Shown piece after piece: positions 60,868 to 64,000 of a stretch of 64,000 nt of DNA. The stretch comes from Micromonospora halotolerans (GTDB lineage Bacteria > Actinomycetota > Actinomycetes > Mycobacteriales > Micromonosporaceae). The translations under genes were made by a program, and so were the position numbers. The notes beneath the pieces were generated by a model. It did no database searches. It was given only the letters and a program-made list of their open reading frames with translations, and had not been told where the DNA came from. Position 1 is the stretch's first letter; the number at the start of each line of letters is the position of its first letter. Where the stretch lies: NCBI RefSeq assembly GCF_032108445.1, contig NZ_CP134876.1:4402001-4466000 (forward strand), in the 5' to 3' direction.

Positions 60868-61868
60868 TCAAGCGACGGGTGGGCGCCACCGGCCCGGAGG
60901 TCTCGGCCATCGGGCTGGGCTGCATGGGCATGAGCTTCGCGTACGGCGGCGCCGACGACGCCGAGTCGACCCGGACCCTGCACCGGGCCCTCGACCTCGG
61001 GGTCAACCACCTCGACACCGCCGACATGTACGGCTTCGGGGCGAACGAGCGGCTGCTCGGCCCGGTGGTCCGGGCGCGGCGGGACGAGGTCTTCCTGGCC
61101 ACCAAGTTCGGCAACCGGACCAGCGGCGACAACTTCGGCGGCACCGGCAGCCCGGGCGCCTACGTGGACAGCAGCGCCGCGTGGGCGAAGGAGGCGTGCG
61201 ACGCCTCGCTGGCCCGGCTCGGCATCGACACCATCGACCTCTACTACCTGCACCGGCGCAACCCGGACACCCCGATCGAGGAGACCGTCGGCGCGCTGGC
61301 TGAGCTCGTCCAGGCCGGCAAGGTGCGGCTGATCGGCCTCTCCGAGGTCAGCCCGGCCACCCTGCGGGCGGCGCACGCCGTGCACCCGATCTCGGCGGTC
61401 CAGATGGAGTACTCGCTGTTCACCCGGGACGTCGAGGGGGAGATGCTGGCGACCTGCCGGGAGCTGGGCGTGTCCCTGGTGGCGTACTCGCCGGTCGGGC
61501 GGGGCCTGCTCACCGGGGCCATCACGAGCCGCGAGCAGCTCGCCGAGGACGACTGGCGGCGCACCGTGCCCCGGTTCGCCGACGGCAACCTCGACGCCAA
61601 CCTGAAGCTGGCCGAGGCGGTCCGCGCGGTGGCCGCCGAGCTGGGCTGCACCCCCGCGCAGGCGGCGCTGGCCTGGCTGCTCGCGCAGGGCGAGGACGTC
61701 CTGCCGATCCCCGGCACCAAGCGGGTCCGCTACCTGGAGGAGAACGCCGCCGCGGCCGACGTGCGGCTCACCCCGGAGCAGCGGGACCGGCTGGGCGGGG
61801 CGGTGCCGGCCGGCGCCGTGGCCGGGGAAAGGTACACGCCGGCAGGAATGCGAACGGTCGGGCACTAG
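60864..61868 (+). CDS. Aldo/keto reductase
   Basis: 334-aa NADPH-dependent (beta/alpha)8 reductase of the AKR13/YajO-like group. Catalytic tetrad: Asp and Tyr in Leu-Asp-Thr-Ala-Asp-Met-Tyr-Gly (about 50-57), Lys in Ala-Thr-Lys-Phe-Gly (about 79) and His in Tyr-Leu-His-Arg (about 130). Gly-Leu-Gly-Cys-Met-Gly-Met-Ser near the N-terminus is typical. Overlaps the MerR stop. Reduces aldehydes or quinones; substrate unknown. Confidence 0.94.
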   Translation: MIKRRVGATGPEVSAIGLGCMGMSFAYGGADDAESTRTLHRALDLGVNHLDTADMYGFGANERLLGPVVRARRDEVFLATKFGNRTSGDNFGGTGSPGAYVDSSAAWAKEACDASLARLGIDTIDLYYLHRRNPDTPIEETVGALAELVQAGKVRLIGLSEVSPATLRAAHAVHPISAVQMEYSLFTRDVEGEMLATCRELGVSLVAYSPVGRGLLTGAITSREQLAEDDWRRTVPRFADGNLDANLKLAEAVRAVAAELGCTPAQAALAWLLAQGEDVLPIPGTKRVRYLEENAAAADVRLTPEQRDRLGGAVPAGAVAGERYTPAGMRTVGH

Positions 61869-61901
61869 CCCCGCAGCGGACACCGGGTCCGCCATCGGTC
61901 A

Positions 61902-61930
61902 TTGCGCCAAGATCGGGCGTCCGGCACCAT
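61902..61930 (+). promoter_or_regulatory. Promoter of the nucleotidyltransferase-hisI ORF
   Basis: TTGCGC (61902-61907), a 17-nt spacer and CACCAT (61925-61930) followed by 6 nt and GTG 61937, giving a leaderless start at the nucleotidyltransferase end of the ORF. Confidence 0.5.
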
Positions 61931-61936
61931 GACGCC

Positions 61937-63400
61937 GTGGGTCCCGCTCCGTTGCCCGTAACCGGTGGCGGCTCCAGGTCGCAGCGCGGCGCCACACGCG
62001 CCGAGCTGGAGTTGCCGGAATTCCTCGACGACTGGGCCGCCCGCCTCCGGCAGGCCGCCGACCGTCCCGTCGTCGGGATCATGCTGCGTGGCAGCCACGC
62101 CCGGCGGGCCGCCACCGAGCACAGCGACGTCGACGTCGACGTGCTGGTCGCGGCCGACGACGAGCGGACGGGACCCGCCGGCCCGGAGACCGGGACGGCG
62201 GGTCCGGCCCGCCCCGGCGCCCGCCGCACGGAAACGGTGGCGGCGGGGCCGGCCGTCAACCCCACTCCGTACGCCGCCCGCCGGGCGTACCTCGCCGAGT
62301 TCGACGGCCGGCTCGTGCACGTCTCCGTGGCCGCCCGGGACGTCCGCTCCTGGGTGGACCGGCTGGGCCGGCCCGCCGACTGGGCGTTCGGGCTGCCGGT
62401 CGCCGCGCCGGCCCGGCTGCTCTGGGCGGCGCCGGAGTGGCGGCGCCGGATCGACCTGCCGGTGCTCTGCCAGCCCGCCGACGAGCCCCGCCTCGAGGAG
62501 CTGATCGCCAGCCTGGGCAAGGTGGCCGGCGCCCGCTGGGCCGACGACCCGGTGGGGGTCCGGCTCGCCGCCGCCGACCTGGCCCGGCTCTGCCCGTCGG
62601 TGCTGCGCCTGGCCAACCCGTCGATCCGGGTGGTGTCCCGCCGGGCCGCCCTGGCCGCCGCGCTGGACCTGCCGGTCGCGCCGCCCGGCTACCGCGAGGA
62701 CATGCTGCTCTGCCTCGGGCTGCGCCCCGGCGGCACCGCCGAGGTGGCGGCCGCCGCCGGCCGGCTGGTCACCGGGACGGTCCCGCTGGTCCGCCCGTAC
62801 GCCGGGGAGATCGCCGCGGTCGGCGGCCCGGACCTGGCCGCGGCCCTGGTCGACGGCCGGCTGGAGCGCTACCTCGGCCAGCTCACCCGGGCGCTGGACC
62901 GCCCCGCGACCGCCCAACGGGACACGTCGGCGGTGCCGGCGCCCCGTGCGGGAGAATGGTCAACCGTGCCCGCCTCTGACGCGCCCGTGACCGGCGCCCC
63001 CGCCAGCTCCGGCGCCGCCGCGGCCCCCGGCCCGGCCCGCCCCTCCCGGCTCGACCCGGCCATCGCGGCCCGGCTGCGCCGCACCCCCGACGGCCTGGTG
63101 ACCGCGGTGGTCCGCGCACACGACTCGGGTGAGGTGCTGATGGTCGCCTGGATGGACGACGAGGCGCTGCACCGCACCCTGACCACCGGCCGCGCCACCT
63201 ACTGGTCGCGCAGCCGCCAGGAGTACTGGGTCAAGGGCGCCACCTCCGGCCACCACCAGTACGTCCGCTCGGTCGCCGTGGACTGCGACGGCGACGCGCT
63301 GCTGGTCAGCGTCGAGCAGGTCGGCGCGGCCTGCCACACCGGGCACCGCACCTGCTTCTTCACCGAGCTGCCGGTCAGCGCCCCGGAGGCGACGTCATGA
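61937..63400 (+). CDS. hisI: Nucleotidyltransferase / phosphoribosyl-AMP cyclohydrolase, one ORF
   Basis: A single 487-codon frame with no internal stop. Residues about 25-330 form a minimal nucleotidyltransferase-type protein: Arg-Gly-Ser-His-Ala-Arg-Arg (51-57), then Ser63-Asp64-Val-Asp66-Val-Asp68, the Gly-Ser...Asp-x-Asp catalytic pattern. Residues about 370-478 are a complete HisI: Met-Val-Ala-Trp-Met-Asp, Thr-Tyr-Trp-Ser-Arg-Ser-Arg, Asp-Cys-Asp-Gly-Asp metal site and Cys-His-Thr-Gly-His-Arg-Thr-Cys. HisI hydrolyses PR-AMP in histidine synthesis. GTG 62966 (residue 344) preceded by AATGGT could start a normal 144-aa HisI, so the fusion may make one or two products. The stop overlaps trpE (ATGA). 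The nucleotidyltransferase substrate is unknown. Confidence 0.85.
   Translation: MGPAPLPVTGGGSRSQRGATRAELELPEFLDDWAARLRQAADRPVVGIMLRGSHARRAATEHSDVDVDVLVAADDERTGPAGPETGTAGPARPGARRTETVAAGPAVNPTPYAARRAYLAEFDGRLVHVSVAARDVRSWVDRLGRPADWAFGLPVAAPARLLWAAPEWRRRIDLPVLCQPADEPRLEELIASLGKVAGARWADDPVGVRLAAADLARLCPSVLRLANPSIRVVSRRAALAAALDLPVAPPGYREDMLLCLGLRPGGTAEVAAAAGRLVTGTVPLVRPYAGEIAAVGGPDLAAALVDGRLERYLGQLTRALDRPATAQRDTSAVPAPRAGEWSTVPASDAPVTGAPASSGAAAAPGPARPSRLDPAIAARLRRTPDGLVTAVVRAHDSGEVLMVAWMDDEALHRTLTTGRATYWSRSRQEYWVKGATSGHHQYVRSVAVDCDGDALLVSVEQVGAACHTGHRTCFFTELPVSAPEATS
62955..62968 (+). promoter_or_regulatory. Possible internal -10 and start for separate HisI
   Basis: AATGGT (62955-62960), 5 nt and GTG (62966-62968), inside the Ser/Pro/Ala-rich linker between the two domains. 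Initiation here would give a HisI of normal size. Confidence 0.4.
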
Positions 63401-64000
63401 CCGACGGCACGGTCAGCCCGGACCAGGCCGCCTTCGCCGACCTGGCGGCCCGCTGGCGGGTCGTGCCGGTCACCCGGCGCCTGCTCGCCGACGCGGAGAC
63501 CCCGGTCGGCGTCTACCGCAAGCTGGCCGGCGGCCCGGGCACGTTCCTGCTGGAATCCGCCGAGCAGGGCGTCGGCTCGGCCGGGATGGCCTGGTCGCGC
63601 TACTCCTTCATCGGCGTGCGCAGCAGCGCCACGCTGACCGAGCGGGACGGCGCGGCGGTCTGGGTCGGCGAGCCGCCCGCCGGGGTGCCGGCCGGGGGCG
63701 ACCCGGTGGCCGCGCTCCGGGAGACCGTCGCCGCGCTGGCCGGCCCGGCCTGGGACCCGTCCAGCGGCATGCCGCCGCTCACCGGCGGCATGGTCGGCTA
63801 CCTCGGGTACGACCTGGTCCGCCGCTTCGAGCGGCTGCCCGAGCTCACCGAGGACGAACTCGACGTGCCCGAGCTGGGCATGATGCTGGCCACCGACCTC
63901 GTGGTGCTCGACCACTACGACGGCTCGGCGATCCTGGTCGCCAACGCGGTGCTGCCCCCGCTCGACGCGCCCGACCGCGAGCCGCTGGTGGCGGCCGCGT
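63397..64000 (+). CDS. trpE: Anthranilate synthase component I, partial
   Basis: The first about 201 residues of TrpE, cut by the window edge. The feedback tryptophan site Leu-Leu-Glu-Ser-Ala-Glu is at about residues 51-56; Tyr-Ser-Phe-Ile-Gly and [10 protein letters not shown] follow. It converts chorismate to anthranilate with TrpG. ATG 63397 overlaps the hisI stop, so tryptophan synthesis begins in the same transcript as hisI, in line with the shared PriA step. No trp leader peptide is possible at this junction. Confidence 0.95.
   Translation, partial: MTDGTVSPDQAAFADLAARWRVVPVTRRLLADAETPVGVYRKLAGGPGTFLLESAEQGVGSAGMAWSRYSFIGVRSSATLTERDGAAVWVGEPPAGVPAGGDPVAALRETVAALAGPAWDPSSGMPPLTGGMVGYLGYDLVRRFERLPELTEDELDVPELGMMLATDLVVLDHYDGSAILVANAVLPPLDAPDREPLVAAA

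Noticed and set aside
63380..63400. trp attenuator before trpE
   Set aside because: trpE overlaps hisI, leaving no leader.

Overview
The window is a 64 kb piece of a very GC-rich actinobacterial chromosome. Gene content, gene order and codon bias suggest Micromonosporaceae (Micromonospora or a close relative); this is inferred from family knowledge, not from a database search. No tRNA, rRNA, CRISPR array, prophage or transposase was seen.

Layout. (1) 1-2142, minus: a partial DUF58 gene behind a MoxR ATPase. (2) 2411-5409: leuS, preceded by what looks like a complete attenuator: a leaderless 12-codon leader peptide with three Leu codons followed by an intrinsic terminator. (3) 5489-8939, minus: an APH-like kinase, a TVP38/VTT membrane protein and the lipid II amidation pair gatD-murT. 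(4) 9164-24411: the division and cell-wall (dcw) cluster mraZ, rsmH, ftsL, ftsI, murE, murF, mraY, ftsW, murG, murC, ftsQ, ftsZ. MraZ boxes lie over the first promoter. murD is missing from its usual place between mraY and ftsW, where a perfect 50-bp palindrome is found. (5) 24421-35671: yggS, sepF, yggT, wag31/divIVA, a membrane protein with an Ada-like metal motif, a DUF167 protein, a CPA-type antiporter, a TraR/DksA zinc-finger protein, lspA, an RluD-like synthase, a ParA-like ATPase and two less characterised membrane proteins.

(6) 36449-44864: histidine genes hisD, hisC, hisB, hisH, hisA/priA and hisF. The gaps hisC-hisB, hisB-small membrane gene, small gene-hisH and hisH-next gene are filled by one family of repeats that read as mini-ORFs whose start and stop codons overlap both neighbours. 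A RidA protein and an ohrR-ohr-oxidoreductase module sit between priA and hisF. hisI follows 17 kb later as the C-terminal half of a single ORF with a nucleotidyltransferase (61937-63400), and overlaps trpE, which runs off the window.

(7) 44895-61868, accessory and regulatory genes: a divergent yczE / MocR regulator pair, two LtrA paralogues, fadD, a lone terpene synthase, a TIGR03085 protein, a heterodimeric ABC exporter with one degenerate ATP site, a 5'-truncated DUF2470-like remnant, a TetR-controlled ABC-2 exporter, and a MerR regulator with an aldo-keto reductase.

Many genes have a -10-like hexamer (xAxxxT, often TAGNNT) ending 6-8 nt before the start codon, so leaderless transcripts are probably common in this genome.
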